This document shows positions 8,236 to 17,214 of a stretch of 55,181 nt of DNA, one piece after another. The notes beneath the pieces are model-generated. The model had not been told where the DNA came from. It did no database searches and worked only from the letters and a program-made list of their open reading frames with translations. A program made the position numbers and the translations under genes. Source of the DNA: an uncultured Agathobacter sp. (lineage in GTDB: Bacteria; Bacillota; Clostridia; Lachnospirales; Lachnospiraceae); assembly GCA_910587655.1 (NCBI GenBank), contig CAJUND010000020.1, positions 1-55,181 on the forward strand. The letters run 5' to 3'. Each line of letters opens with the position of its first letter. The stretch's first letter is position 1.

Positions 8236-9975
8236 ATGAAATCCTTTCTGAAAAAATACCGGATTCTCTTTTTATCTTTCCTTATTGTCCTGCTGCTTTT
8301 TGCCTGCCAGAACATCTCCGGTTTTCCTATTGGGAAGGGCAGCCGCCCCGCTTTCAGTGATTTCTGTAACACTCTTTTTCAGGATGAAGTTACTTCCAAT
8401 ACACTGAACCTTCATTTTACACTAAAGAATCCCGCGGCGGCGGGAATCCGTTCGTATGATGTTTCGCTGGGACATATGTCAAAAGATTCCCCGAAAAATA
8501 CAAAACGGGAACTGACCAGTTTACAGAAACAGCTTAAAAAATATTCCCGCCGTTCCTTAAACAGTGATGAAAAGCTGACTTATGACATTTTAAATGACTA
8601 TGTAACAAGACAGCTTGCCCTTGCCGAATTTCCTTATTATGATGAAGTGCTGTCGCCGTCCGGAGGCATTACCTCTGATCTCCCCATCCTTCTTGCAGAA
8701 TACCAGTTTGGCACAAAGCAGGATATTGAGGACTACCTTGCCATGCTTTCACAGATGGACGCCTATTTTTCCGGTATTCTGGAATATGAGCAGGAAAAAG
8801 CGAAAAAAGGCCTTTTTATGTCTGACAGCAGCTGTATGAAAGTGCTGGACGGCTGCGAGGTTTTCACGGAACATCCGGATGACAATTTTCTGGTACAGAC
8901 CTTTGCCACCCGCCTGGATTCGCTTGAAGGACTGAGTGATTCTGAAAAAACAGACTACATTTCACGCAACCAGACTGTTATTTCAGAACATGTGATTCCC
9001 GCTTACAGCAAAATGATTTCCGGTCTTACAAAACTGCTGGGGCTCGGACGAAACAACTGGGGACTCTGCAATTTTCCGGAAGGCGCTGCCTATTATGAAG
9101 CACTTGTGGCTTATTATACCGGATGCGATGACGGAGTGGAGTCTTTATACCAGCAGATTGAGGCTGCCCGTCAGGAAGACATGTCCGCCTGCAAACAGAT
9201 TCTGGCAAAAAATCCAAAGCTTGCCGCCGCATCGCCGGAACTTGACAGCAGCCTGACAGATGAAAACGCCATGGTAAAATTCCTTCAGACTGCCATTTTA
9301 AAGGATTTTCCCAAACCGCCGAAAACAAACTGCGAAATCTGCCATGTGGATCCAGCCCTTTCGGAATACCTTGCGCCTGCTTTTTACATTACGGCTCCGA
9401 TTGACGATTACCTGAACAACCGGATTTACATTAATGATGCAAACGCCTATGACGACCTCTATTATTTTACAACGCTGGCTCACGAGGGATATCCGGGACA
9501 CCTCTACCAGACTGTCCAGTCCTACCGGTACGGAATTGAACCGGTACATACCCTGCTGGATTACCCTGCCTACACGGAAGGCTGGGCGACCTATGTGGAA
9601 ATGCAGTCCTACTATTATGCCGGACTTGACAGTGAACTTGCGGCACTGCTGCAGCACAACCAGGCAGCAACCTTAAGCCTTTATGCCACTTCTGACATTG
9701 GTATCCATTTTTACGGCTGGAAGGAAGCAGATATGAAAAAATTCTGGTCAGATTTTGGCATTTCGGATGAAAAAACCATCCGCTCCATTACGGATCTGAT
9801 TCTGGAATCTCCGGGAAATTACCTGAAATATTATGTGGGATACCTGAAATTCCGTCAGCTTCGCGCGGCATGTGAAGAAAAGGCAGGAAAAAAATTTGAC
9901 CCGGTAAAATTCCATGAACAGATTTTACAGACCGGACCGGCGCCGTTTACTTTGCTGGAAGAAAAAATGCTTTGA
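8236..9975 (+). CDS. DUF885 family lipoprotein, putative metallopeptidase
   Basis: About 579 residues. A lipoprotein signal peptide ends in LLLFAC with the lipidated cysteine at residue 24, so the protein is anchored outside the membrane. The DUF885 domain carries HEGYPGH at residues 416-422 and a downstream EGWATYVE that supplies the third zinc ligand in this gluzincin-like family. DUF885 proteins are thought to be secreted carboxypeptidase-like enzymes. The ATG at 8236 is supported by CAGGAG about eight bases upstream. It is monocistronic and runs against the minus-strand genes on both sides. Confidence 0.88.
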   Translation: MKSFLKKYRILFLSFLIVLLLFACQNISGFPIGKGSRPAFSDFCNTLFQDEVTSNTLNLHFTLKNPAAAGIRSYDVSLGHMSKDSPKNTKRELTSLQKQLKKYSRRSLNSDEKLTYDILNDYVTRQLALAEFPYYDEVLSPSGGITSDLPILLAEYQFGTKQDIEDYLAMLSQMDAYFSGILEYEQEKAKKGLFMSDSSCMKVLDGCEVFTEHPDDNFLVQTFATRLDSLEGLSDSEKTDYISRNQTVISEHVIPAYSKMISGLTKLLGLGRNNWGLCNFPEGAAYYEALVAYYTGCDDGVESLYQQIEAARQEDMSACKQILAKNPKLAAASPELDSSLTDENAMVKFLQTAILKDFPKPPKTNCEICHVDPALSEYLAPAFYITAPIDDYLNNRIYINDANAYDDLYYFTTLAHEGYPGHLYQTVQSYRYGIEPVHTLLDYPAYTEGWATYVEMQSYYYAGLDSELAALLQHNQAATLSLYATSDIGIHFYGWKEADMKKFWSDFGISDEKTIRSITDLILESPGNYLKYYVGYLKFRQLRAACEEKAGKKFDPVKFHEQILQTGPAPFTLLEEKML

Positions 9976-10006
9976 TATATATAATGAAATAAAGCTGTCC
10001 CAACTA

Positions 10007-10054
10007 AAGGAAAAATCCCCCGGTCCATGCAACATACGGCGGGGGATTTTCCTT
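10007..10054. terminator. Bidirectional terminator between convergent genes
   Basis: A long stem (AAGGAAAAATCCCCC against GGGGGATTTTCCTT) with one bulged A and a 19-nt loop. A/T-rich flanks on both sides suit termination of the plus-strand DUF885 gene and the minus-strand DUF1963 gene. Confidence 0.85.
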
Positions 10055-10087
10055 ATTTTATTAAAACGAAAACGATTTTACTGACTG

Positions 10088-10972
10088 TCAACAGCACTGC
10101 ATCACCAGCCAGATATGATGAAAATCAAGATTTTTTAAATCCTGTTTTTTTATCCAGAAATACAGCTGTCCGCAGTCGCCGAACATAAACTCTTCATTTT
10201 CCGTTTCAATCGTTCCCAGCTGGAACAGCAGCATCCATTCCGTTGATTTTTCGTTAATATCCTCCCATTCCTGCTCTGAAATCTTTTCATAATCCTTTGG
10301 ACCTCCCAGCCTGTAACCCCTTGAAAGCGCTTCACATTCCGCTTCCATTGGTGACTGGATGGTATCGGGGTATCCAAGCAATTTTGTAACCATATCCCAG
10401 TCGTCTGCTTCATAGCCGCATTCCATGCGGCATTCGTCGTATTCATCCCAGTCTGCTATTTTTTTATGGGATTCCATAAAATCATCGCACTCCGGCAGAC
10501 TCACATGCTCTTTAAATGTTACTGCAAGTTCGGGAATCACTGCATCTTCATCCATATTCACAGGAATATCCATGGGAACCAGCGCCTTTTCATCCGGAAA
10601 ATAATACACCCTGGCACAGCCTTTGTCTTCAGGATCAAATCCTGCAACCATGGACACCTGCTCATAGAAAAAGCTTAAAATTCCTTTCCCTGGCAGAATT
10701 CCCTCGGTATCGTATGCACTGGCTTCCTTTAAATTAATCTGCGCCATAAAGGATAATGGTCTGCTTTCGGTAATTCCATCATATGATTCACCTGTAAATT
10801 CCGGCCATATGAAATCTGCCGGAACTGCCGGTTTCCCACCTATCTTACTGCTGCATACCATAAGCGGCTCTTTTTGCTCATGGTATGTAATCCTTATTTC
10901 ATTTTTTACTATTTTCTTTAATATTGACAGTAACTCTCTTTTACTGATTTCTTCCATTTTTATATCTTTCAA
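10088..10972 (-). CDS. DUF1963 (YwqG-like) protein
   Basis: A 294-residue acidic cytosolic protein with the DUF1963 signature SKIGGKPAVPADFIWP near residues 43-58 and PLSFMAQINL after it, and later LLFQLGTIE and FGDCGQLYFWI. YwqG-like proteins are widespread, of unknown function, and frequent in toxin/immunity neighbourhoods. The start is a TTG at 10972, six bases after AAGGG; an ATG five codons in is the alternative. It follows the small membrane protein gene by 3 nt, in an operon led by the XRE regulator. Confidence 0.85.
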   Translation of the reverse strand: MKDIKMEEISKRELLSILKKIVKNEIRITYHEQKEPLMVCSSKIGGKPAVPADFIWPEFTGESYDGITESRPLSFMAQINLKEASAYDTEGILPGKGILSFFYEQVSMVAGFDPEDKGCARVYYFPDEKALVPMDIPVNMDEDAVIPELAVTFKEHVSLPECDDFMESHKKIADWDEYDECRMECGYEADDWDMVTKLLGYPDTIQSPMEAECEALSRGYRLGGPKDYEKISEQEWEDINEKSTEWMLLFQLGTIETENEEFMFGDCGQLYFWIKKQDLKNLDFHHIWLVMQCC

Positions 10973-10975
10973 TCT

Positions 10976-11314
10976 TTACCCTTCGTCTTTCTCCAGAATA
11001 TTAATAGATGAAACATTATTAATTCTGTAGTAATATAGCTCTTTTTTGTCTTTCTGGTCATATGTCTCCAGAACCAGCCAGGTATGATTATATTCCTTTA
11101 ATATTCCCTCTGTCTCATATCCATATAGCAGAACGGAATCATCATCAAGAGCTAATTCAACCTTTTTACCGGTTATTTCCTTTAAAGAAGGAAATTCCGC
11201 TTTTGCATTTTTCTTTCTTTCCGGCATATTGTTCCTTATTTTGTCAATTTTGCCTGACAAATTGCTAAAACCGGCAGCCATGATACCTATAATTACTATA
11301 TACCAGAACGTCAT
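10976..11314 (-). CDS. Single-pass membrane protein with small C-terminal beta domain
   Basis: About 112 residues: an N-terminal transmembrane helix (FWYIVIIGIMAAGF), a charged linker rich in lysine, and a C-terminal strand-rich domain ending INNVSSINILEKDEG. Its start overlaps the stop of the XRE regulator by four bases (ATGA), so translation is coupled. The C-terminal half resembles the C-terminal half of that regulator in length, strand pattern and wording (TWLVLETYDQKDKKELYYY against FIKIEYQVKNQKEIKLIDM). I infer a regulator/membrane-partner pair; no named family is recognised. Confidence 0.75.
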   Translation of the reverse strand: MTFWYIVIIGIMAAGFSNLSGKIDKIRNNMPERKKNAKAEFPSLKEITGKKVELALDDDSVLLYGYETEGILKEYNHTWLVLETYDQKDKKELYYYRINNVSSINILEKDEG

Positions 11315-11766
11315 TCCATACCCTCCTCTGTCTGAACCTCTGAAACTTTTATGGATTCTATTAAATCCATGTCAATCAGCTTTATTTCTTTCTGATTTTT
11401 TACCTGGTATTCGATTTTAATGAAATCATCATTGATATCCATCACCTTCACAGGCGCCGTGTAATCCAGGGTAAAATCATAAAAATCATCAGAAAGTATT
11501 AAAAAACAGGTTTTATTGATCAGATTCTGGTATAAATGGTTCTGGGAATTGTCCCTGCATACAACACCCAATTTGTGATCAACAAGTTCATCCAGTGATA
11601 TATGGAATATCTCCGAAATTTTTCCAGCCTGCAGTAAATCCGGGGACGTCTGTCCTGATTCCCAGTTTGAAATGGTCTGCCTTGTTACTCCCAGTTTCTC
11701 CGCCAGGCTTTCCTGCGAAAGCCCCTCTTTTTTCCGCAGTGATAAAAGTTTTTCATTTAATGTCAT
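11311..11766 (-). CDS. XRE-family transcriptional regulator with C-terminal beta domain
   Basis: 151 residues. Residues 1-62 form a Cro/C1-type helix-turn-helix (KLLSLRKKEGLSQESLAEKL, then VTRQTISNWESG). The remainder is a predicted small beta domain beginning near LDYTAPVKVMD. A ribosome site AAGGAG precedes the ATG, and a promoter lies at 11809-11836. It leads an operon with the small membrane protein and the DUF1963 gene, which it probably autoregulates. The C-terminal domain is not one I can name. Confidence 0.88.
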   Translation of the reverse strand: MTLNEKLLSLRKKEGLSQESLAEKLGVTRQTISNWESGQTSPDLLQAGKISEIFHISLDELVDHKLGVVCRDNSQNHLYQNLINKTCFLILSDDFYDFTLDYTAPVKVMDINDDFIKIEYQVKNQKEIKLIDMDLIESIKVSEVQTEEGME

Positions 11767-11808
11767 GGTTAATTCTCCTTTGGAATGGATTTTGTTTTAC
11801 CGCCTTTT

Positions 11809-11836
11809 AGTATAGCAAAAGGGGAAACCATGTCTA
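11809..11836 (-). promoter_or_regulatory. Putative sigma-A promoter of the XRE operon
   Basis: On the minus strand, TAGACA and TATACT are separated by 16 bp, about 40 bp upstream of the XRE start codon. Confidence 0.6.
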
Positions 11837-11925
11837 TCAAATCTCTTTTGCAATTTGGCAAATTTCTTTAACATCTGCGGAAAATAGCGGTTTCTGCAGC
11901 ATTTTTACGGATTTTTCTGTACTGT

Positions 11926-12438
11926 TCAAAAATCTGATTTCCGGTAAGGTCCCTCTTCTGATTCATATCCGTAACCAAACCAGTCGATCAGCCAGTTCTT
12001 TTCCACCGGACGCAAAACAAACCGGTGGTAGATTTCATTTCCGTCTTCATCTGTAAATGAAGTCTGAATTGTAATTTTTTTTGAGGTCTTCATGATAAAA
12101 TGAAGGGAACCGCCCGTAAGAAAGTATTCAAACTGGCTGGGAAAAGTGTCATATGGCGTCACATAAATATTACTGGTGATGCGTTCTTTGAAAAGCCTGT
12201 CCTTAACCTGCCTGCTCTCCTGTTCTATCGCAGAGATCTGTTCACTTAGTTTTCCGTCTGCATTCTGTTTACGCATGGCATGGTCACGTTCCATCAACGG
12301 GGTAATCTGCGCGGCATAATCCTCGAAAAGACGAATGAATGCTGGCAGTACCTGTTCTGCAACCGGGTGGAAGCGTTCGGGGGTTTTATCAAGGCTGATG
12401 GTTAAAGCGGATGGATTATTACTATTGTCATTTTTCAT
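11926..12438 (-). CDS. Hypothetical protein, possibly NTF2-like
   Basis: 170 residues, cytosolic. A helical first half (VLPAFIRLFEDYAAQITPLM, then a charged coiled segment) is followed by a beta-rich second half (FEYFLTGGSLHFIMKTSKKI, then RFVLRPVEKNWLIDWFGYGY). This helix-then-curved-sheet pattern ending in a tryptophan-rich strand resembles NTF2-fold proteins, but I cannot prove it. It starts with ATG after GAAAGGG, 36 nt beyond the stop of the adenosine-deaminase-like gene and in the same reading frame, with no other stop between them. It is the last gene of that operon. Confidence 0.65.
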   Translation of the reverse strand: MKNDNSNNPSALTISLDKTPERFHPVAEQVLPAFIRLFEDYAAQITPLMERDHAMRKQNADGKLSEQISAIEQESRQVKDRLFKERITSNIYVTPYDTFPSQFEYFLTGGSLHFIMKTSKKITIQTSFTDEDGNEIYHRFVLRPVEKNWLIDWFGYGYESEEGPYRKSDF

Positions 12439-12474
12439 TTTTACCCTTTCAAAAAATCGTTCCCAATTCAGATT

Positions 12475-13449
12475 TTATCTGGCTGTAAGTCCGTTTTGAC
12501 GGATGCTGTCCAATTCCTCAGCCGATAAACATCCCGATTCATATAACCGTAAATATTCTTTGGATACATCAGAGTCAAAAATCAGAATATCGTCCGAGTT
12601 AATTGTGACATCTACGCCATTGCGGTAGAGCAGTCCAACTGGATGGCTTGACATGGAAGGAATCCTTCCAAGCAATATATTGCTGCTTGGAGTAATATTA
12701 AGACGGATATGATAATCGGCTAAAAATCGAATGACATTTTTATCATGAATTGCAGAGATTCCATGCTGGACCTCATCAAGCTCCAGTTCTTCTACAGCTC
12801 TCCTCACATCTTCAGCAGTTCCCCACTCACCAACATGTGCTTTTAAACGCAGCCCCTCTTTTTTTGCCCTGCGGTAAATGGATTTAAAATTTTCAATCGG
12901 CTGCGCAGATTCGTCCCCATATAAATCAATTGAATAAAAGGCCTTGTTTCCCCAGAAATGCAACAAACAGTCTTCCAGATATCCGATGGAACAGTGTCTT
13001 GACAGACCAATCTGCAGTCGTAATTCAATATTCGAAGCAATTTCTCTCTGAGCCGCGGTAAATGCTTCAACCAGTTCATTAATATCATTATGAAAGTATT
13101 CCCCAAGGCCCCAGACATCTTCTCCAATCTCCAGCACCGTAATGCCGTCATCCTTTGCCTGATGAAAAGCCGCCCTGATTAAAACCTTTCTCATTTCTGA
13201 TGTATTAAATTTTTCTCCGAGGTTTTCCTGATTCCATGCATGCATTTCCTCCATGGACAATAACGGGGTTTTAACGGGTTCAATTTTTATGCCCGTAGTT
13301 TTACACAGATACTGCCGGCTTCCGCCCAGTACAAAATGATTATGCAAATCAGATTTGGGAAAGGTCCTGATTTTCTCTAAATTTCCTTGTCTCAATGCAT
13401 CTGTGAAATTATCCATTTTTTCTGATATCACCTTTATGATTTTTGTCAT
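12475..13449 (-). CDS. Adenosine deaminase-like amidohydrolase
   Basis: 324 residues of the metal-dependent adenosine/AMP deaminase fold. Visible catalytic motifs: DLHNHF (H36, H38), AHVGEWG (H205, E208), VQHG (H229) and INSDD (D286, D287), all in canonical order. The glycine-rich HAGE motif is changed to HVGE and the final aspartate motif is INSDDILI rather than STDDP, so substrate preference may differ from adenosine. The C-terminus stops at NGLTAR, shorter than typical ADA; readable codons for NLNWERFFERVK follow the TAA. It lies 9 nt after the amidase gene. An internal ATG at 13416 after AAAGGTG is an alternative start. Confidence 0.85.
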   Translation of the reverse strand: MTKIIKVISEKMDNFTDALRQGNLEKIRTFPKSDLHNHFVLGGSRQYLCKTTGIKIEPVKTPLLSMEEMHAWNQENLGEKFNTSEMRKVLIRAAFHQAKDDGITVLEIGEDVWGLGEYFHNDINELVEAFTAAQREIASNIELRLQIGLSRHCSIGYLEDCLLHFWGNKAFYSIDLYGDESAQPIENFKSIYRRAKKEGLRLKAHVGEWGTAEDVRRAVEELELDEVQHGISAIHDKNVIRFLADYHIRLNITPSSNILLGRIPSMSSHPVGLLYRNGVDVTINSDDILIFDSDVSKEYLRLYESGCLSAEELDSIRQNGLTAR

Positions 13450-13458
13450 TTCCTAAAT

Positions 13459-14664
13459 TTAGGAGCGGTTGCTGGTGGCAAATCCAAATCCCCTGGCAAT
13501 GCCGTAGGCATCACATTCCGCCCAGTTTTCGCAAAGGTCCGATGAGACATTTGCCTGTTCCCGCACAATACCGGTGGCATGGTAAGCATGTTCTACGATA
13601 ATTCCTTCCACACCTTTTGCACTGGCTCCCCGGAGTACACCGTAATAATCACTGCCTGAACTTCCTTTACGGTAGATAACGGTACCGTTTTCAGAATAGG
13701 AGTCATTTTTCAGATTTGTGAAATTCGCTGCTTTTTTCCTGCTTCTTGCCTCAAATCCGGCGCTCTGGATACCGCTTTCCTGATTAAAGGCCGTCAGCTC
13801 TGTGCCTATGCTGTTTGCAATCTTCATTCCCCTGCTGCTTTTATGCGCAGTGCTGTTGACAAATATGTAGACCTTGTTCAGTTTTTTCGGCTGGTTCCAT
13901 GGATTTTTTTTGCGGCCTGTCGCGTTGGTGTGAAGGGAAATGAAAAAATCACACTCTTTGGTTTTTGCCATATACCCACGAACAGAAATACTGCCCATAT
14001 CCAGCTTCTCATTGGCGTAAGTTTTCCCATTATATGTCAGGGAAATTCTGCTGGTGGTCCTGGTCATATAACTGTCAATACCATATTCCTGTTTCAGCTC
14101 CTCCTGCAGTGCTTTTCCGATTTTCAGGACAAACTGGGCTTCCGAATAAGGGTGTTCGCCGTTTTTGCCTTTCTGGTCGTAGTTATTGTTTCGGTTCCCA
14201 TAATGACCCGGATCAATACAGACTTTTATATTGGAACCTAAAACGGCATACTGGTCTGTCTCATCTTGATATTCCTGGTTACGGGTGTCAACTGCCGCAT
14301 TTTTTGAAAGCGTACAGATTTTGTACTCATACTGCTGGGGTGAAGACGATTTCAGCTTGTCCGTATATGAATTTGCCGGACCGCCTGCTTTACCGTCCGA
14401 TTTTATTCTGGCAAGGGTTTTCCATGTTCCGGTTCCTTTGCTGTCTTTCGTGCCGCGTCTCATGACATAATAGTATTTTACGGCAGCATCATCTGAGGAT
14501 TTCCAGGACAGCCGGATGGACCGGGATGACGCCTTGCTGGTTTCTGGGACAATGGCATATACAGATTCCGCCGGTTCGGATGCCGATACGGTATATGTAC
14601 TGTTAAACAAGCCTGCCGCCAGACTCAGTGCCAGCAGACTTCCGGCAATCTTTTGTTTTATCAT
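13459..14664 (-). CDS. Secreted N-acetylmuramoyl-L-alanine amidase (Amidase_3) with FnIII-like domain
   Basis: 401 residues: signal peptide 1-29, fibronectin-III-like domain about 40-130, Amidase_3 catalytic domain about 146-395. Zinc and catalytic residues are in place: H154 in CIDPGHYG, E175, H245 in SLHTNA and E358 in IIVEHAYH. It cleaves the lactyl-amide bond between muramic acid and the stem peptide at the cell surface. The ATG at 14664 has no Shine-Dalgarno; the preceding 112 bases are one copy of a structured repeat that also abuts two other start codons in this window. Upstream partner is yqeY; downstream is the deaminase-like gene. Confidence 0.92.
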   Translation of the reverse strand: MIKQKIAGSLLALSLAAGLFNSTYTVSASEPAESVYAIVPETSKASSRSIRLSWKSSDDAAVKYYYVMRRGTKDSKGTGTWKTLARIKSDGKAGGPANSYTDKLKSSSPQQYEYKICTLSKNAAVDTRNQEYQDETDQYAVLGSNIKVCIDPGHYGNRNNNYDQKGKNGEHPYSEAQFVLKIGKALQEELKQEYGIDSYMTRTTSRISLTYNGKTYANEKLDMGSISVRGYMAKTKECDFFISLHTNATGRKKNPWNQPKKLNKVYIFVNSTAHKSSRGMKIANSIGTELTAFNQESGIQSAGFEARSRKKAANFTNLKNDSYSENGTVIYRKGSSGSDYYGVLRGASAKGVEGIIVEHAYHATGIVREQANVSSDLCENWAECDAYGIARGFGFATSNRS

Positions 14665-14776
14665 ATCTTGTACCAGGTGCCATTTGTGACGCGCTTTTCT
14701 GCGTCACAAATAAAAATTGAAAAATCACCTACAGCTTTTCCCTTTCTTTTCTATTATTTTTCAATTTTTGATCTCC
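14665..14776 (-). repeat. Intra-operon structured repeat, copy A
   Basis: It lies between yqeY and the amidase start codon. Outer inverted repeat: 14712-14725 with 14756-14769, 14 bp perfect. Inner hairpin: TTTGTGACGC (14683-14692) with 14701-14710, 10 bp perfect. It ends TGGTACAAGATATG at the amidase ATG. Compared with copies B and C it lacks the CTGCGGCA segment near the start codon. A reading frame through the 3' half ends WYKI-TGA, the TGA overlapping the amidase ATG. Confidence 0.85.
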
Positions 14777-14782
14777 TTGTTA

Positions 14783-15220
14783 TTACTGGCAGAGTTTTGC
14801 CACAACCTGGTTGATAACGCTGCCGTCTGCTTTTCCTTTTAATTCCGGCATCACGTTTTTCATAATCATGCCTTTATTCTTCTGGGCAACAATGTCTGCA
14901 AATTTCTCTGTGATAAATGCCTCGATTTCTTCTGCTGACATCATTTTCGGGGCATATTCCTGGAAAATGTCATATCTTGCCTGGTATTCCTGCTTTAAAT
15001 CCTCCCTGGAATCCGGGCAGGTTTCAAGCTGTTCCTTAACGGACTTGATTTCCTTTAAGATAACGCTGTCCACGATTTCCTCTGTGATGTTGTCCCGGCA
15101 TCCGCTGTCAATTGCGACTTTTTTTGCCGCAGATACCAGTGCGGAAACCGCATCCTTACGCACCTTGTCCCTTGCCTTCATTGCTGCCACCATGTCTTTT
15201 TGCAGTTGTTCAAATTTCAT
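14783..15220 (-). CDS. yqeY: GatB/YqeY domain protein
   Basis: About 145 residues, the normal length of YqeY. The family resembles the tail domain of the amidotransferase subunit GatB and is thought to act on tRNA-linked metabolism, but its role is unproven. Visible features: MKFEQLQKDMVAAMKARDK at the N-terminus, KQEYQARYDIFQEYAPKMMS in the middle and KNKGMIMKNVMPELKGKADG near the end, all typical. The ATG at 15220 is preceded by GGAGG; a longer reading to 15262 would include it. It is followed by the structured repeat and the amidase gene. Confidence 0.92.
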   Translation of the reverse strand: MKFEQLQKDMVAAMKARDKVRKDAVSALVSAAKKVAIDSGCRDNITEEIVDSVILKEIKSVKEQLETCPDSREDLKQEYQARYDIFQEYAPKMMSAEEIEAFITEKFADIVAQKNKGMIMKNVMPELKGKADGSVINQVVAKLCQ

Positions 15221-15298
15221 TGTTTTTCCTCCATTTTGCTTTTCTATTTTTATGAAAACCATTTTCTAATCTTTGGCTTAAATGAATACGCTGCACTT

Positions 15299-16327
15299 TT
15301 AAAAAAAGTCCTCCAAATGTTCTGCATATTCTTTACTTATGCTTTCATCGTTGATCTGCCTGAACGCTTCTGCCAGCTCTTCCCCGTCGCAGTGGTCATG
15401 CATGTAAATCGTCAGGATCACCGGATTTTTAAACAGTGTTTCCATGTATCCTTCCTTCCGAATCTGACGCAGTGCATCCAGAATCATATAATCCCATTCC
15501 AGTGCGTCCTCCACATACAGATTCTCTTTTCTCACATAATCAACTGCCTGTTTAAAATAACCCTTGTTATCTTCCACGAGTTCCCACTCATCCTCGCAGT
15601 ACCGGTAATAATATTTACCTTCTTCCGGGTTTTCGTCATCATCCCGAAGTGCAGCTTTAAATTTTTCCTCTGTATTTACATAAACTGTGACATATGACAG
15701 GGTATCATCTGCCTGAATGGAGAAAATGTAAATTTCTTCATCCGCGTATGTTTCAGCGGCATCCCTGGCTGCCGACTGGATGCCGTTTTTCAGACAGGAA
15801 ACCAGTTTTTTCCGGTCCTCCTTTGTCGGCACTTTTCCCCTGCCTGCGTCCGGACTGACTCCAAGATATTCCATAATGCCTGTGGCATAGCCGAAGACCG
15901 TCGCGTAATCCTTATAATACTCTATCAGCTTATGATATTCTTCATCGCTAAGGATTTCCTTCTCTTTTTCGAGAATTAGTTTAAAGTTTTCCAGCCGGTT
16001 ATTTGCCAATGCCCTTGACGCCGGATTCCGGTCATCTGCCGTACACATGATTTCAATACCCCGTTCCAGCAGAAAACGAATCATTTCATCAGTTTCCCTG
16101 CCTGCTGCTGCCTCCAGCACATTCGTCTTTATGTATACGGTATTGATATCCACTCCGTTGTCCAATAAGTATTGTGCAATATCTTTATGCTCATAAATTA
16201 CCGCCCACTCAAGCAGCCGGTGCATTCTGTCTAATTCCACAATATCCTGTCCACTGGCGAGTTTTTTTACTTGTTCAAGATCGCCGTTTTCTACTGCGGT
16301 TTCTATTTCCGGTTTTTTAAATTCCAC
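15299..16327 (-). CDS. Ankyrin-repeat protein with DUF4303 domain
   Basis: 342 residues. Residues 1-150 carry three or four ankyrin repeats (for example RLLEWAVIYEHKDIAQYLLD, then NGVDINTV). The C-terminal half, about 165-330, fits DUF4303, with EIYIFSIQADDTLSYVTVYV and YYYRYCEDEWEL. DUF4303 is listed among predicted immunity families of polymorphic toxins, which suits this neighbourhood. The start is GTG at 16327 inside the end of rsmI (11-base overlap), with a GAGGAAGA ribosome site, so the genes are translationally coupled. Confidence 0.8.
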   Translation of the reverse strand: MEFKKPEIETAVENGDLEQVKKLASGQDIVELDRMHRLLEWAVIYEHKDIAQYLLDNGVDINTVYIKTNVLEAAAGRETDEMIRFLLERGIEIMCTADDRNPASRALANNRLENFKLILEKEKEILSDEEYHKLIEYYKDYATVFGYATGIMEYLGVSPDAGRGKVPTKEDRKKLVSCLKNGIQSAARDAAETYADEEIYIFSIQADDTLSYVTVYVNTEEKFKAALRDDDENPEEGKYYYRYCEDEWELVEDNKGYFKQAVDYVRKENLYVEDALEWDYMILDALRQIRKEGYMETLFKNPVILTIYMHDHCDGEELAEAFRQINDESISKEYAEHLEDFF

Positions 16328-17213
16328 CGTCTTCCTCCTCTTCCACCTGGCTCGTTTTTCCCTCCAGCAGCCGCTGATACACCTCGCGTTTTCCTATTCC
16401 GCGGTCTTTGGCAACCAGTTTCATGGCTTCCTTATGGGAAATTCCTTGTGATTCATAATGCTCCATATGTTCTTCGATGCTCATGGCTTCCCACGAGGAC
16501 TGCTGCTCTTTTTTAATCTCCCTGCGCGATTTTCCTTCTATGATAAGTACATATTCCCCGCGGGGACTGTTTGTTTCATAATACCGCAGGCTGTCCCCAA
16601 ACGTCGCCTGCATTTTTTCCTCATGCTTTTTCGTAAGCTCCCGGCAGATGGTAAGCCTGCGCTCCTCTCCAAAAACACCGCACAGCTCGGTCAGCGTTTT
16701 TACCAGATGATGCGGCGCTTCATAGATGATTATCGTCCTTGTTTCCTGGACAAGCTCCGCCAGTACTGCCTGGCGTTCTTTTTTATCTTTTGGAAGGAAT
16801 GCTTCAAACGCAAACCTGCGTGTCGGCAGACCCGACATGGTAAGCGCCGTGACACATGCCGCCGCCCCTGGCAGGGAAGTCACTTCAATCCCTTCCTCAT
16901 AGCAGATTCGAACGATTTCTTCCCCGGGATCAGAGATGCCCGGCGTTCCTGCGTCTGTGATCAGCGCAATATTCTGTCCCTGCCGCATCCTTTCCACCAG
17001 CTGGTATGCCTTTTCTATTTTGTTGTACTCGTGGTAACTCGTTAGCAGCGTTTTGATTTCAAAATGATTCAGCAGCCTGATGGAGTTGCGGGTGTCTTCC
17101 GCCGCAATCAGGTCTGCTTCTTTTAATATGCGCAGTACCCTAAGGGTGATATCCTCCAGGTTTCCGATTGGTGTGGCGCACAGATAGAGCATTCCCTGGT
17201 TTTTTTCTTCCAT
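16317..17213 (-). CDS. rsmI: 16S rRNA (cytidine-1402-2'-O)-methyltransferase
   Basis: 298 residues, the usual length of RsmI, which 2'-O-methylates C1402 of 16S rRNA in the decoding centre using S-adenosylmethionine. Diagnostic blocks: LYLCATPIGNLEDITLRVL at the N-terminus, AEDTRNS, TDAGTPGISDPG, then SLPGAAACVTALTMSGLP. The start lies one base after the AlbA_2 gene and the end overlaps the ankyrin gene, so it sits inside an operon. Confidence 0.96.
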   Translation of the reverse strand: MEEKNQGMLYLCATPIGNLEDITLRVLRILKEADLIAAEDTRNSIRLLNHFEIKTLLTSYHEYNKIEKAYQLVERMRQGQNIALITDAGTPGISDPGEEIVRICYEEGIEVTSLPGAAACVTALTMSGLPTRRFAFEAFLPKDKKERQAVLAELVQETRTIIIYEAPHHLVKTLTELCGVFGEERRLTICRELTKKHEEKMQATFGDSLRYYETNSPRGEYVLIIEGKSRREIKKEQQSSWEAMSIEEHMEHYESQGISHKEAMKLVAKDRGIGKREVYQRLLEGKTSQVEEEEDGGI

Positions 17214-17214
17214 A

